Positions 11,478 through 23,358 are shown, counted from the stretch's first letter. The stretch is DNA of 64,000 nt from Odontocerum albicorne (GCA_949825065.1 OX463841.1:55523429-55587428), one strand, 5' to 3'. Notes: generated by a model from the letters alone, not told the origin. Translations and numbers: made by a program.

Positions 11478-12220
11478 AACATCATGCAATTTCCCTATCG
11501 AAGTAAGTAGAGAGGACAGAGTGCCAGACTTTCCTATCTCGACTTATTCCTACATCCATACACCTTGTACAACTTCTACGATTTTTCTGACTTTCTTCAT
11601 TTCTTTCTTTCAAAATATCATTAATAATATCCATCCTCATTTTCCTTAGTTTTCTTCTTACACGTTTTCCACTCAAATTTGCTCCATATATCTACTTTGT
11701 TAGTCTTTGTTCATTCATTCGTTCCACATGGCCAAACCATCTTAGAGTGCTTTTCTTATATTACTCAACACATCACCCATAAGTTTCACATTCATCCGTA
11801 ATCACTTTATTCCGTATTCTGTTATACGTTATCGTTCCATGTATTATTCTTCTTAATGAAATCATTTCTACCATATAGCATTTATTTGGCACCACTCAGT
11901 GTTTTTTTTACATCAACGTTTCACTAGCATAATTTGGCACCAAAATAATATTGTTAATCTAGCATCTCAGCAGATTTTGACACTGTCCGGTTCGAGAATA
12001 TATTATTTAGTATCCCATTAAGTATCCCATTCCTATCGCTATACGCAGTTTGATATCCCTCTGAACTCTTCCATCATCTGAGAAAATACTAGCCAAATAG
12101 CCGAATTCCTCAATTCGCTTCGATCTTTCATTATTCACCCTTGCGCTTAAACAATGCACCCTTCCTCGCAAGTTTCAAAGCCGGCCCTGACTGAAGTCTA
12201 TTCGATATTGGTCCTTCAAG
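11478..12220 (-). pseudogene. RTE-like LINE family A reverse transcriptase relic
   Basis: On the minus strand, broken frames give MYGTITYNRIRNKV-like, SKIRKALRWFGHVERMN-like and SCTRCMDVGISRDRKVWHSV segments, in the order seen in the other family A copies. The 3' end (around 11480) has the TCGAGATAGGAAAGTCTGGC block. Upstream pieces to 12220 probably belong to the same element but are decayed. Confidence 0.55.
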
Positions 12221-12559
12221 ATTCTTAAAATAGAAGAAAAACAGGATTTCAAAAAACACGTCATATCGTACATTGTACAATGAGGTATTTAATAATACAA
12301 TAAAATCTACGTCGTTTTACACGCCACACCATATGGAAACAATACTACTATATATGATTTCCAGCAGCCGTCATTAATGGCGTACAATTATCTCGAGTGG
12401 TTAGTTATTTGTGCAATATACTATACATTTCACATACTCTCGTAACCGTAACGTAAATTAATTGCAAACTGAGTCTTTCTTTGTTCGTTCTGCATATAGA
12501 TTTAACACACTTGAACAACAAGGTCCACTACCAATAAAAATTAAATCAATGAACAATTT

Positions 12560-12832
12560 ATGTAGCGTCGTTTAGAGAGCGAACTCTCCTAAAGCGCGCT
12601 CCGACTCGGGACTTGTACCCGTTATTATTGACATATTTAAAATATCACAAAATAAATATATATTAATAGAGCGTAATAAACAGAAAAGAAATAACTACAG
12701 TTTATAAGATAAGGCACATCCCCGCATCTAGATATTTTCGGAAGAATTTATTTGTTAAGAAAACCGCTGAAAAATTACCAAGGGAAGAATGAACTACAAT
12801 GAAACCTTTGTATAACAGATCTTTCGATATAT
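12560..12832 (-). mobile_element. CR1/jockey-like LINE family B 3' end
   Basis: Minus-strand match to the 3' untranslated part of family B (compare 28551-29050). Shared blocks are the GTTCATTC/AGAATGAAC and GCGGTTTTCTTA regions, TGTAATA/ATATTTT, and a terminal GAGTCGGAGCGC then GAGTTCGCTCTCTAAACG. Confidence 0.6.
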
Positions 12833-12849
12833 GATAGTAACAAATTCAG

Positions 12850-12893
12850 CTTTAGGTTTAGTGCAGTGTTCATACACTGCACTAAACCTAAAG
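12850..12893. repeat. Perfect hairpin, 19-bp stem
   Basis: CTTTAGGTTTAGTGCAGTG, loop TTCATA, then the exact complement. It sits directly at the left edge of the 83-bp array and includes that array's TGTTCATA start in its loop region. Confidence 0.85.
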
Positions 12894-13721
12894 TGTTCAT
12901 ATAACATCATACCTTTTGGATTAGACCTCTTAAAACGGATTGTCTTTGTTTGTAGATGGCTATTGGCTACAAATAGTGTTCATATAACATCATACCTTTT
13001 GGATAAGACCTCTTAAAAAGGATTGTCTTTGTTTGTAGATAGCTATTGGCTACAAATAGTGTTCATATAACATCATACCTTTTGGATAAGACCTCTTAAA
13101 AAGGATTGTCTTTGTTTGTAGATGGCTATTGGCTACAAATAGTGTTCATATAACATCATACCTTTTGGATAAGACCTCTTAAAAAGGATTGTCTTTGTTT
13201 GTAGATAGCTATTGGCTACAAATAGTGTTCATATAACATCATACCTTTTGGATAAGACCTCTTAAAAAGGATTGTCTTTGTTTGTAGATGGCTATTGGCT
13301 ACAAATAGTGTTCATATAACATCATACCTTTTGGATAAGACCTCTTAAAAAGGATTGTCTTTGTTTGTAGATGGCTATTGGCTACAAATAGTGTTCATAT
13401 AACATCATACCTTTTGGATAAGACCTCTTAAAAAGTATTGTCTTTGTTTGTAGATGGCTATTGGCTACAAATAGTGTTCATATAACATCATACCTTTTGG
13501 ATAAGACCTCTTAAAAAGGATTGTCATTGTTTGTAGATAGCTATTGGCTACAAATAGTGTTCATATAACATCATACCTTTTGGATAAGACCTCTTAAAAA
13601 GGATTGTCTTTGTTTGTAGATGGCTATTGGCTACACATAGTGTTCATATAACATCATGCCGTTTGGATAAGACCTCTTAAAAAGGATTGTCTTTGTTTGT
13701 AGATGGCTATTGGATACAAAT
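12892..13721. repeat. Tandem repeat, 83 bp x 10
   Basis: Units start AGTGTTCATATAACATCAT at 12892, 12975, 13058, 13141, 13224, 13307, 13390, 13473, 13556 and 13639. Units are nearly identical; G/A variants in TAGAT(G/A)GC alternate along the array. The sequence seems related to the LINE family B 3' region next to it (compare 19640-19690). Confidence 0.95.
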
Positions 13722-14689
13722 ATGAAGAATATCAGCCAGGATTCTTCTCATACTGCTAGACGGTACCGAGAATATATCCACAGTGTCATTCAGTCGGTTC
13801 AATATCTCTATACCACGCGTGACTGAGTGTTTAGCCATGATATTCGTCCTATAAGTTGGTATGTAGAACACTTTCTTATTTACGTTTAAGAGTTAAATGT
13901 CAGATGTGCACTTTCTTATTTACGTTTAAGATATAAGAATAAGCTAACGCTAAAAGCAGACACTCTTTGTGTAACAGGAGAAATACGTGCAAAGTGGATA
14001 AAAAAAGTGCACATCTGACAAATTTTGGATGTTCGTTCTATAGTCGCGCCGAGTGAACCGCAAATGAAGATGTATAATGTGGTGTGATGTGATGTATTGG
14101 GTACCCTAAGGAGTCTTATTGCATGGTCGAAGAGAACATCCGTGTTCTGAAAGGCATTCGTTTTTCTCGCGAAGATGAAACGGAGAAATGAAATTGTAAA
14201 GCGTGCAAAATAATGTTGATGCTATGTGAAAGTTCCTTCGCTGCACACGTACTTGTATTTCGCTTAATTACTTTAACAATACTACATTTTTTGTATAATT
14301 CTCTAAATGTGCCTAACAGCCCTCCACTGTGAGCATTGATATATTGCCAAAAGGAAAGTTTTAAAAGAAGCTTAAATAATAAAGCCTTGAACCGTTGTCA
14401 AAAAGCTGAAATGACCCTGTCACAGACACAGACACAGACATGTCATAAATAATCTCAGACGGGCAATTGTTCTTCCTTCCAATGTTATCAGGAGCTTAGT
14501 GAGACCTCTTATTTGAAAAGAGACATTTTCAAGAAACGAACAAGACTTGGTTGACTACGGGTTGGCATATTTGGCAACTTACCACTTAGATCAGTGTTTC
14601 CCGAATAAGGTTCCGCGGAAACCAGGGGGTCTGTGTGGTAAAATTAAGGGTATCGCGAAAAAAATACTCATTAAAATATATGCATTGTT
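13722..14689. other. Unrecognised sequence with a small inverted-repeat element
   Basis: 13898-14020 is bounded by TGTCAGATGTGCACTTT and its exact complement (123 bp, possible MITE). The flanking sequence GCACTTTCTTATTTACG is also partly duplicated at 13868-13890. Nothing else is recognised. Confidence 0.45.
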
Positions 14690-15118
14690 GTTTATAGTTA
14701 AGGCATTAACGCTGTGGAGGTTTAAAGATATTGTAATTTATTTTTATCAAACACTGTTTATTCCACTTTTTTTGTAACGGTATAACCCTACCGGTTTCAA
14801 GGCTTTCACCTCATCTTCAGGGGAGCACAAACAAGACTAAATTCTGTTCGGAATGGTACCGATATACACGCTTCAACGGTTGGGGACTGAGGGGTAAGGG
14901 TTATATCCCAAAAATCTCTCCGCTCTTGGCCGAAATCGTCCAATGCCTCCCTTACCCCTCAGCCCCCAACCGTTGAAGCATGTATATCGGTACCAGTCCG
15001 AACAGAATTTAGTCTTGTCTGTGCTCCCCTGAAGATGAGGTGTGCACCTTGAAACCGGTAGGGTTATACCGTTACAAAAAAGTGGAATAAATGGCGTTTG
15101 ATAAAAATAAATTACAAA
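14690..15118. mobile_element. Penelope-like foldback, ends only
   Basis: Two arms of about 165 bp (14738-14900 and 14955-15117) are inverted copies around a spacer of about 60 bp containing CCGCTCTTGGCCGAAATCG, which also occurs in the other copies. The coding region is gone. The outer 14690-14737 block (GGCATTAACGCTGTGGAGG) also recurs beside other copies, so it belongs to the element. Confidence 0.75.
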
Positions 15119-15465
15119 ATATAAGCATATTGCATGTACGTTTATATTTGGCGAAAGAGGTCATATTTCGGTCAGGTCGCTTTTACTACGCAACATGTGT
15201 ACGATACTGCCTTTGTGGTTGTGTAATCCAGAACCTGCACATTACATTTACTGCATAATGCCGCACCTTCTTACCTAAGCAACTAGGAAACAGCAGTGAT
15301 TGGTTACCATCCTTATCATAATTATTATATAATAAAGAGTAAACCTCCACCATGTTTACCTGACAGGCGTATATCGGGGCGGCTGCATTTATTTATGATA
15401 CATGAAAGAGGACAAAACACGTCGAGTTGCCTTCTCCCCGGAAATACATAGCTTTCAATATAAAG

Positions 15466-15856
15466 GTGTAGCGACCATGTGTGCGGTCATTGAACCCATT
15501 GAGGCGACCCTTGGCCGCCCGGTCATCGAACTCGCATTGCAAGGAATGCGAGACAAGCACCGGGCGACCTTCACCCCCTCGGTCATTTAACTCACTATTA
15601 GCGGATAACGAGACAGCGACATATCTTCCGCGCTGTCCTACAAAACAACGAATACCCTACGTGATGACAATAAATATATTGTGAGGCGGAGACGAGACAG
15701 CGACATATCTCTTGCTCCGTCTCGCGCACATTCCAAATATTATAAATACCGACGTTTATCAATAAAATACCTCTTTGCATATTCCGATTTCAACGAGTTT
15801 TATTAAACCAACAATCATCCTCATCATCTATCATTTAAGGAACAACCGTTCCTAAA
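15466..15856 (+). mobile_element. Probable solo LTR
   Basis: Starts (G)TGTAGCGACC, has TATTATAAATA (about 15727) followed by AATAAA (about 15752), and ends ...CGTTCCTAAA. AAAG flanks both sides (15462-15465 and 15857-15860), a possible 4-bp target duplication. The layout and several blocks (AACAATCATCAT, TAAATACC) match the LTR at 45213-45670. No internal coding region lies nearby. The end is not the usual CA, so the exact boundary is tentative. Confidence 0.5.
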
Positions 15857-16104
15857 AAAGTATTTGACCTAGAAGCAAAACAATCCATACCAAGGCGCAT
15901 TTATTTTGATTAACTTTTTATGAGCTATGCTAAAAATATTTATGACGTTCCTTTATGTTATACAAAAATATAAAAGGATCAGTGACAAGATTTTAATTGA
16001 GAAGCACTGATTGAGACAATGTCAATAACTTAACACAAAATGTTTTACAACTGCAGATCAGTGCTTTTCAAATATTTTTTGAAATGCGAAATACATTCAC
16101 ATCA

Positions 16105-16255
16105 TCACGTTATTTTTCTCTAGGGGTCGATAAAGAGGATAGACCTCTTCCACCTGATTCATATTCATACGTGTAGTACACCTTCTCATATATTTTCTAC
16201 GATTTCTTAGACTTAACATTTCTTTCCGTCAAAATACAAGATTTTATTTTCATTT
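16105..16255 (-). mobile_element. RTE-like LINE family A 3' fragment
   Basis: Minus-strand relic of the family A tail: the AAGAAATCGTAGAAAATATATGAG and CTCTTTATCGACCCC blocks are recognisable but decayed. Confidence 0.45.
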
Positions 16256-16264
16256 CATGTTGAC

Positions 16265-16813
16265 TATACTTGAGAAATTGTAGCATGATCTCTGTCCCTG
16301 TTTACAAATTTGCCCCAATACAACATTTGAACGACGTTCAGTCATTTTAATTATTTTATCAACTTTAATATAAGATTCTAATAAATAGCAAGTTATTTAG
16401 GTAAATACATTACATAAAACTAACAATAATGACAAATTAATACATCTTGTTACAAATTAGCAAAAATGTGGCAGTTTGTTAAAATCAAATAATATTTGGA
16501 GACGTTCGTCAAAAGTCACTACGTTAGTCTGCATTGGCTAGAGATGAGGTATACGATAATTGGATTTTCGATTTTTTTATACCTAAAATTAAATGTTCGT
16601 AATTAGTATTAATTCATAGTAGCTCTTGGCCTATTTAAAGATAGATACAAATCATACAATACATTAGAAAGTCAGTATAATGAAAATTAGGAATTAAAAC
16701 GTCAGTTTAAAGAAAAACAATTTTTCGATTTATAAAAAAACGATTTTACCCCATCCCCTTAAGACATGACATTTCAAATGTCACAGGTACCATCCTACAT
16801 TTTCTCAAGTATA
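16265..16813. mobile_element. MITE family E, copy 2
   Basis: Same terminal inverted repeats as 10408-10990 (TATACTTGAGAAATTGTAGC and complement), 549 bp, non-coding AT-rich interior with the shared GGATTTTCGATTT and ACTACGTTAGTCTGCATTGG blocks. Confidence 0.85.
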
Positions 16814-16844
16814 CGTTATTTATGAACCATGTGAAGCGGATATC

Positions 16845-17040
16845 TCAAGACTAATTGGAATGGCAAAGGCAGCTATGACAAGTCTGATGAAGATATAGGC
16901 TAACTGATCTGTATTGAGCACCAAAATCTGTCTTGTTATGTCTCTATTACTCTCCGCAGTACCGTATGGAGTGGAAACATGGACGATGAGAAGGAACAAA
17001 ACAAACATGATAGATGCCTTCGTGATATGGTATTGGAGGT
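16845..17040 (+). pseudogene. LINE reverse transcriptase C-terminal fragment
   Basis: The plus strand reads RLIGMAKAAMTSLMKI, a stop, then SLLLSAVPYGVETWTMRR and DAFVIWYWR. YGVETWTMRR followed by a helix with AF..W.WR is the conserved C-terminal block of RTE-like non-LTR reverse transcriptases. It is a short, broken fragment lying between MITE copy 2 and a 68-bp array. Confidence 0.6.
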
Positions 17041-17043
17041 CCT

Positions 17044-17486
17044 CACAGTGCTGTGCTATTATATATCCTTCTTACATTTGTTCTATAATACTCGTACATG
17101 CCCGATCTTCTCACAGTGGTATGCTATTCTATATCCTTCTTACATTTGTTATATAATACTCGTACATGCCCGATCTTCTCACAGTGCTGTGCTATTCTAT
17201 ATCCTTCTTACATTTGTTATATAATACTCGTACATGCCCGATCTTCTCACAGTGCTGCGCTATTCTATATCCTTCTTACATTTGTTATATAATACTCGTA
17301 CATGCCCGATCTTCTCACAGTGCTGTGCTATTCTATATCCTTCTTACATTTGTTATATAATACTCGTACATGCCCGATCTTCTCACAGTGCTGCGCTATT
17401 CTATATCCTTCTTACATTTGTTATATAATACTCGTACATGCCCGATCTTCTCACAGTGCTGTGCTATTCTATATCCTTCTTACACG
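17044..17486. repeat. Tandem repeat, 68 bp x 6.5
   Basis: ACAGTGCTGTGCTATTCTAT units begin about 17045, 17113, 17181, 17249, 17317, 17385 and 17453. The unit has no stop in any plus frame over long runs, so it creates a ladder of overlapping 64-codon frames that are not genes. Confidence 0.94.
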
Positions 17487-17597
17487 AATAATAATGTTAA
17501 AAGAAAACCTTAAAAAATCTCTGCTTCAAAGTATTGTAAAATGAGTTTTTATATTATACTCGTATGTTGAACGATGATATGACCAATATTTTAAAAG

Positions 17598-18440
17598 GTT
17601 GCACGACGGTATTATAAATGTTATAATAGGTCGCACGACAGTATGATTTATGTAATAATATGTTGCTCGACGGTATTATAAATGTTATAATAGGGCGTAC
17701 GATAGTATGATAAATGTGATAATAGGCCGCACGGCGGTATTATAAATGTTATAATATGTTGCACGACAGTATGATAAATGTAATAATATGTTGCACGACG
17801 GTATTATAAATGTTATAATAGGTCGCACGACAGTATGATTAATGTAATAATATGTTGCACGACGGTATTATAAATGTTATAATAGGGCGTACGATAGTAT
17901 GATAAATGTAATAATAGGCCGCACGACGGTATTATAAATGTTTAAATATGTCGCACGACAGTATGATAAATGTAATAATATGTTGCACAACGGTATTATA
18001 AATGTTATAATAGGTCGCACGACAGTATGATTAGTGTAATAATATGTTACACGACGGTATTATAAATGTTATAATAGGGCTTACGATAGTATGATAAATG
18101 TAATAATTGGCCGCACGACGGTATTATAAATGTTATAATATGTCGCATGACAGTATGATAAATGTAATAATATGTTGCATGACGGTATTATAAATGTTAT
18201 AATAGGTCTCACGACAGTATGATAAATATAATAATATGTTGCACGACGGTATTATAAATGTTATAATAGGTCGCACGACAGTATGATAAATGTATTGTAA
18301 TAATATGTTGCACGACGGTATTATAAATGTTATAATATGTCGCACGACAGTATATTAAATATAATAATATGTTGCACGACGGTATTATAAATGTTATAAT
18401 AGGGCGCACGATAGTATGATAAATGTTATAATAGGTTACA
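17598..18440. repeat. Tandem repeat, 64-bp dimer of 32-bp halves, about 13 copies
   Basis: Half-units alternate: GCACGACGGTATTATAAATG and GCACGACAGTATGATAAATG. Each is followed by TTATAATAGG or TAATAATATG, so the array is an ordered dimer. It lies 110 bp after the unrelated 68-bp array. Confidence 0.92.
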
Positions 18441-19014
18441 CGAAGGTATGACCAATATTATTATATTGTAGGTTGCGTGATTATAGTATATCCAAAATAG
18501 TTGTATATCTGGGTAGATACTCGTAGTTGGTTACACATGTTGCTAGAAGGTGCTTTATGTTGAAACATTATTTATTTACATGCATTTTAATAAGAATATC
18601 AAACGGTTCTTTATCTGAATGCATTTTCACCACACCTGCTTTTGAACATCACTGTCGTAACGTTTCGTTATATTTTGAGAAACGAAAACAAGGATATTTT
18701 CATTCTTAGAAAAATAACATATGTTAGAAAAGTCGGAAGTGTCCACGATTCTACCGTGTAGCAGAATGCAGACCAGCATATAACTGCTATAAATATCATG
18801 AGAACAGCTGGCCAAGATATGGTATTGATTCTGCGGTGTCAAAATAGAACTTTATAACACAGAGAAATTTTTCTTCGTTTCTATTGGCGTATCGCGTGGA
18901 GGGGACGCAATATGTTTTTACTATTGAATGGTAAGTCCAAGTGGGTTCAGAATCATCAGCAGCGATTTTCAGGCCGTCTGCAGATTTTTGCCAATTTATA
19001 ATAAAAGTATAATT
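18441..19014. other. Nothing recognised
   Basis: Mixed-composition sequence with short open frames on both strands. No domain, repeat or terminal inverted repeat is evident. Confidence 0.4.
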
Positions 19015-19300
19015 TACATAGCACCATTTAGAGAGCAAACTCTCATCAAAAGCGCTCCAACTCGGGACTCGAGCCCACTGTTGTTAACAGATTAAAAATA
19101 TTACAAAATAAAAACAATATAAGTTGACTCTATACGGATAGGAAGGCAAAGGCAACGGATATTAGATTGGATACTTTCCTGCCTGTGCGCATCTACAGAA
19201 ATACATATTTGGTAAGAAAACCGCAGAAAACTTATCAAAGGAAGACGAACTACAAATAAACTATTGTAAATCTTCCGATGTTGATCTTCGGTTGCTAACT
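19015..19300 (-). mobile_element. CR1/jockey-like LINE family B 3' end
   Basis: Minus-strand match to 28800-29050 and 58905-59125: GTTCGTCTTC, GGTTTTCTTACCAAATATG, TTTGTAATATTTTTAATC and a terminal GAGTTGGAGCGC/GAGTTTGCTCTCTAAATGG. Confidence 0.65.
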
Positions 19301-20281
19301 TTCTTAAAAATTGAGTTGTATTGCCAATGTTATCTCTTCGCAGCAACCACTGTCTTGTCCACAACCGTTTTTTTTTTGCTTATCTTTCAAGTTATAGCTG
19401 ATAAAATAATGTTTGAACACATTTCTCAAAACAAGGCGGCGACGGCGGTTGTCCATTCCGGACGGATGTTGTGCTACATTAGTAGCAATAAGATACGAGT
19501 ATATTAATACTCGTATCTTCCTAACACCAACGTGTAAACGATATCTTCTCACTTGTCACTAAGCAGCTTAGTACAAACGATAGGTACTAATGACAAATAC
19601 TAAGCTCGTATAAACATGGCATTAGAATAACATATTCGGCTTTAGGTGTAGTGTATATGTGTAACATAATGTTCATATACCCCAATAAATTATGATTTTA
19701 ACCTCCCATGAAGGGTTATCTTGCTGCAAAGTACTTACTGCAAAATTGCTCACGCCATCCATGTATACACTAAGAGATGGACCATTCCACGCCACAGTAC
19801 CAGGAACGGCCAAGCTCTGTCATAACAACTCACCCTGTTGGATCGATTTGAAACACTCAATTTATTAGATGAAGAAGAAATCGGCTCGATCAGCGGCACT
19901 CTTTTCCCCTATTGGATACACCCAGAGTGCGATAGTCTCTTATCACACCATCCAGACATCTTTATTTGGTATCCTCATTTTCCTACGTACAACCAAGTCT
20001 TTATCTTTAAAGTTCATCCCCTCTTCGGAAGTTGACGAACATCGTGGCTATCATGACCATTGAGGCAGCAGCTTTGAACATTTCCTGTCTTCTCCCCGTA
20101 TAGTATTTCTTCTGTCCACAATTCTCTCCAGCAATATCCGTTTCAAGATCTAATATTTTTCTCCTCGCACTATACGAGTATACACCAAATTTGCTCGTAT
20201 ACTCGACGAGATATCGTTTTTTTTTTAACTTCTTCACCACGCGTGAGTTTTGAGCTACCTGCGGGCTCTATACTTGTTTAG

Positions 20282-20710
20282 ATTATCAAGACCTATGTAT
20301 GGAGTATCTTGATGTACGGCTGCGAGACATGGTGCCTATCCGAAAGAGTTAGACGAAGACTAGAGGCTTTTGAGATGTGGTCCTATAGAAGACTATTAGG
20401 AATTTCCTGGAGAGACCGCATCACAAATGAAGAGGTTCTCCAACGAATCGAAGGAGGAAGGCACCTGCTCAGGATCCTGTCCGAAAGGCGTGCAAGATGG
20501 ATCGGTCATATAATACGACAAGAGGGCCTCTTGCATGCCATAATGGAGGGTATGACCGAGGGGACAAACTCTAGGGGACGCCCACGCCGAGAGTACCTGG
20601 AGGACCTGTTGGTAGACGTGCGCTGCTCAACATATACAGACTTAAAAAGAGCCGCACAGGACAGGGGGGAATGGAGGAGAAGAGTTGAAATTGCTGCAAA
20701 CCAGTCTTAG
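20282..20710 (+). pseudogene. RTE-like LINE reverse transcriptase C-terminus
   Basis: An intact 133-codon frame from an internal ATG at 20309 to a stop at 20710, with in-frame homology starting a little earlier (VWSILMYGCETW). Conserved features are MYGCETW, RRLEAFEMWSYRRLLGISW, DRITNEEVLQRI, RRARWIGHIIRQ, GRPRREYLEDL and a final helix with W.RRVEIAAN. This is the thumb and C-terminal region of a non-LTR reverse transcriptase of the kind that supports target-primed integration. The catalytic palm (YADD box) is absent, so this is a 5'-truncated insertion. It is the best preserved LINE coding fragment here apart from 63205-63750 and differs from family A. Confidence 0.8.
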
Positions 20711-21816
20711 GACTGCAACCACGGAGAGAGAACTCAAATCATACGTTGGTCATTATTGAATGCGCACAGATATACGAGTATATAACATGTAATAATATGT
20801 GTGTGTATTAGTGATCTGTAATTACATGATACATGTTTTATGTATCGTACAAGACGGTAATTAATGTTGCTTAATCCCCTACAGAGGAGTTAATTAGTAA
20901 TTAACGTCCCTGCATCCCTGTATTGAGTCTTGTATTTATTCCTTAAGCCGGTTTAGTATTAATCCGAAAATGTGGATGACAGATGATTTATTATGTTATG
21001 ATATTTTCCGAGAAGAGGGGAGTAATCGAGAGTTTAAGTCAAATGAGATAATGACGCCTCGGGAGAATCGGAGTTCGCTAATTCTATCCTGCGAAATCTC
21101 TCCGACTTGTCAAGTGAAGGGATTGGTTCGGTTTTAAGAGTATTTCAATAATGTGCTGCTTATCATGATAACGTTTACTGTTGATAATGGCCCCCGGAGA
21201 ATCGGTCTAATTAGAGAACTTACTCCTCCTCCATCGGATGAGTTAAACGGATGTAGGATATTTGTTTTTTTTTTATCAACGGTACAAATGTACCCTACCA
21301 CAATATTAAAAAATATATCAATAGTGAGTGCTTCATTCATCACAAAGAAAATTTATCTAAAAATTAAAACAATTACTTACAATAAAACGTACCTAATAAA
21401 AAGACATACATATTAACATAATTCAGCTGACACATAAGTAAGTGTACATTTTTTTTTCAAAAGTATAACAATTTAACAATATACACTATTAATTATATAA
21501 TACTGAACCGTCTCGAGACAGGCCGTCCGCACCTTACCACATCGGGAGTCTCTCTTGACATTCACGCAGAAAGAAAAGTACAGGACATATCAACATTTTT
21601 TCTTAATTCCGCAATCAACCTTATTTTATACCTCAACAGGTTGTGGTAAAATAAATCGACAAATTCAGCAAATCGATTTCCCAAAAGATGAATAAATAAA
21701 TAAATACGAGTATTGTACCTTGGTATATATAGGGGAATTTTGTTGGTCATTAGAGGTACTTTGATACAATACAATTTTTACAATCGAAAATTTTCTATGG
21801 CGAATATACTATAGTA
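20711..21816. other. Nothing recognised
   Basis: Possibly the 3' untranslated part of the LINE fragment at 20282-20710 at its left end. The rest is unassigned; frames here are short and without domains. Confidence 0.4.
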
Positions 21817-22769
21817 CTAGGCGTATCCAGAAAGTAAGTGTACTGAGGCTCTCACAACCGGATGGATTTTATTTTCGACATGTTGGCTACACTTCCGTGT
21901 AGCCTGACCCTTCCCCTCCGCAACGAGACCGGTTCGAGGTCAGTACGTTGAGAAGTGTCGACGCGACAACACGTTTCGTGAAAAATGTCAGTCCAATCTC
22001 CCGCAAAGTGCGAAATAAATAATGCCGGGCAAGAGTTTTTGAGGCGCTGCAAACTCCATGGAGATGAATTTCTCCGCTCCATCGTTACTGGAGATGAAAC
22101 TTGGTTTGCACACTACACGCCTGAAACCAAAAGGCAGTCTCAACAGTGGCGTCACACCTCTTCACCCTCCGCCAAAAAGTTCAAAACCACAATTTCAGCC
22201 AATAAAATCATGGCATCCGTGTTTTGGGACTGTACATCCGTATTTTAATTGAATATATGCCTCAAGGGGAGACCATCAACTCTGCAAGATACTATGAGAC
22301 CCTAAAAAAATTGCGGAGGGTGATTCAGAACAAGAGGAGAGGCATGCTGACAAAGGGAGTCTGCCTGCTGCACGACAATGGCAGACCACTCACGGCCAAC
22401 GCCACGAAGGAATTGCTCGCCTCGTTTAAATGGGATGTCCTAAACCATCCCGCGCATTCCCCTGACCTAGCACCTTCAGATTACTATATCTTTACCTCCC
22501 TGAAGCTGCACATGGATGGAAAAAGGTTTTCAACCGACGAGGAGGTAAAAGAGGAGGTGAAGAAGTGGACGGAGGGGTTGGCGGGAAACTACTTCGAGGA
22601 AGGCATCAAAAAGTTGATACCCCGCTTCACCACCTGCATTGAGAGGAATGGCGACTATGTCGAAAAATAGCTTACATATGTACTACGGTAACCACGTAAT
22701 TTTTTTGTTTAAATAAAAAAAATTGTAACCTACAAAAATTCAGTACAGTTACTTTCTGGATATGCCTCG
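21817..22769 (+). mobile_element. mariner element, deleted copy 1
   Basis: Flanked by TA at 21815-21816 and 22770-22771. Terminal inverted repeats are GGCGTATCCAGAAAGTAAGT on the left and ACTTTCTGGATATGCCTCG on the right. At 953 bp it is shorter than a usual mariner of about 1.3 kb because the N-terminal coding part is deleted. It shares the deletion and length with copy 3 (38290-39242). Confidence 0.93.
21985..22670 (+). pseudogene. mariner transposase, N-terminally deleted and frameshifted
   Basis: After a short N-terminal MSVQSPAKCE stub the frame jumps to the catalytic half: VTGDETWFAHYTPETKR carries the first aspartate (codon 22093-22095). A frameshift near 22240 (compare copy 2) moves the rest to another frame, which reads LLHDNGRPLTAN (second aspartate) and HSPDLAPSDYY (third). 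There are 34 residues between the second and third aspartates, the D34D spacing of mariner. The helix-turn-helix DNA-binding region is missing and the usual ARPH is changed to GRPL. The protein cannot be functional. Confidence 0.9.
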
Positions 22770-22919
22770 TATATACTGAAGGAACTCTAATATAGAAAAA
22801 AATAAGCAAATACAGGATAATTTAATAAGGTTCATGACTGGGATATTTTATAATTGAACATTAGCTGTATTTTTTGTAACTTTGTAACTACTCGTATTTA
22901 GTAAACAATTGGATAGAAT

Positions 22920-23127
22920 TGTATTACACTTTCGTTGTATACAGTACAACCTGATGGGATTATTGACATGTGGTAACCTCTTCCAACCAACCAGAAAGGA
23001 ATTAAAGAGGTCTTTAGTGAAAACCAGATAGGATTTTTTTTTTTAAATCTGAGTTCTTAAGAGAATTGGCCCGCAACCTCTGTGTTGGAAGACATGTGTC
23101 TTACCAACTAGGTAACAGAGGTCGTTA
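22920..23127 (-). repeat. tRNA-derived SINE
   Basis: On the minus strand the head has CTAGTTGGTAAGACACATG and a decayed B box, then AAATCC.ATCTGGTTTTCAC linker and the tail CTGGTTGGTTGGAAGAGG. Same family as 31232-31425. Confidence 0.72.
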
Positions 23128-23172
23128 AAAAAATATTTAAATAAATATTAAAGGAAAACTTAATTATAAATA

Positions 23173-23262
23173 AGTGCTTCAAGCGGGATGAAGAAGAACA
23201 CTATGAGATAGTTTGGCCATGTAGAACCAACTAATGGAGAAAGACTGAAAAAAAAAGAATAT
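23173..23262 (+). mobile_element. RTE-like LINE family A fragment
   Basis: GATGAAGAAGAACACTATGA then GATAGTTTGGCCATGTAGAA corresponds to the KMKK.TLRWFGHVE stretch of family A in decayed form. Confidence 0.5.
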
Positions 23263-23340
23263 GCCTAGTTGTTTAGACACCTGCCTCTCAACCCTGATGT
23301 AGCCTGTTCGATCCCCGTTGGTGCCCAATTTTTTTAAACG
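23263..23340 (+). repeat. SINE head fragment
   Basis: GCCTAGTTGTTTAGACACC and CTGTTCGATCCCCGTTGG are A- and B-box-like parts of the tRNA-derived SINE head. It stops at a T run where the 43-bp array begins and has no tail. Confidence 0.55.
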
Positions 23341-23358
23341 AAAATTGCGTTTTAAACG

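Noticed and set aside
12176..12190. hAT right end (GCCGGCCCTG), possibly paired with 55215
   Set aside because: No matching left end or 8-bp duplication at either place.
17098..17544. Ladder of overlapping 64-80 codon frames
   Set aside because: The same 68-bp unit is read in successive frames; not coding.
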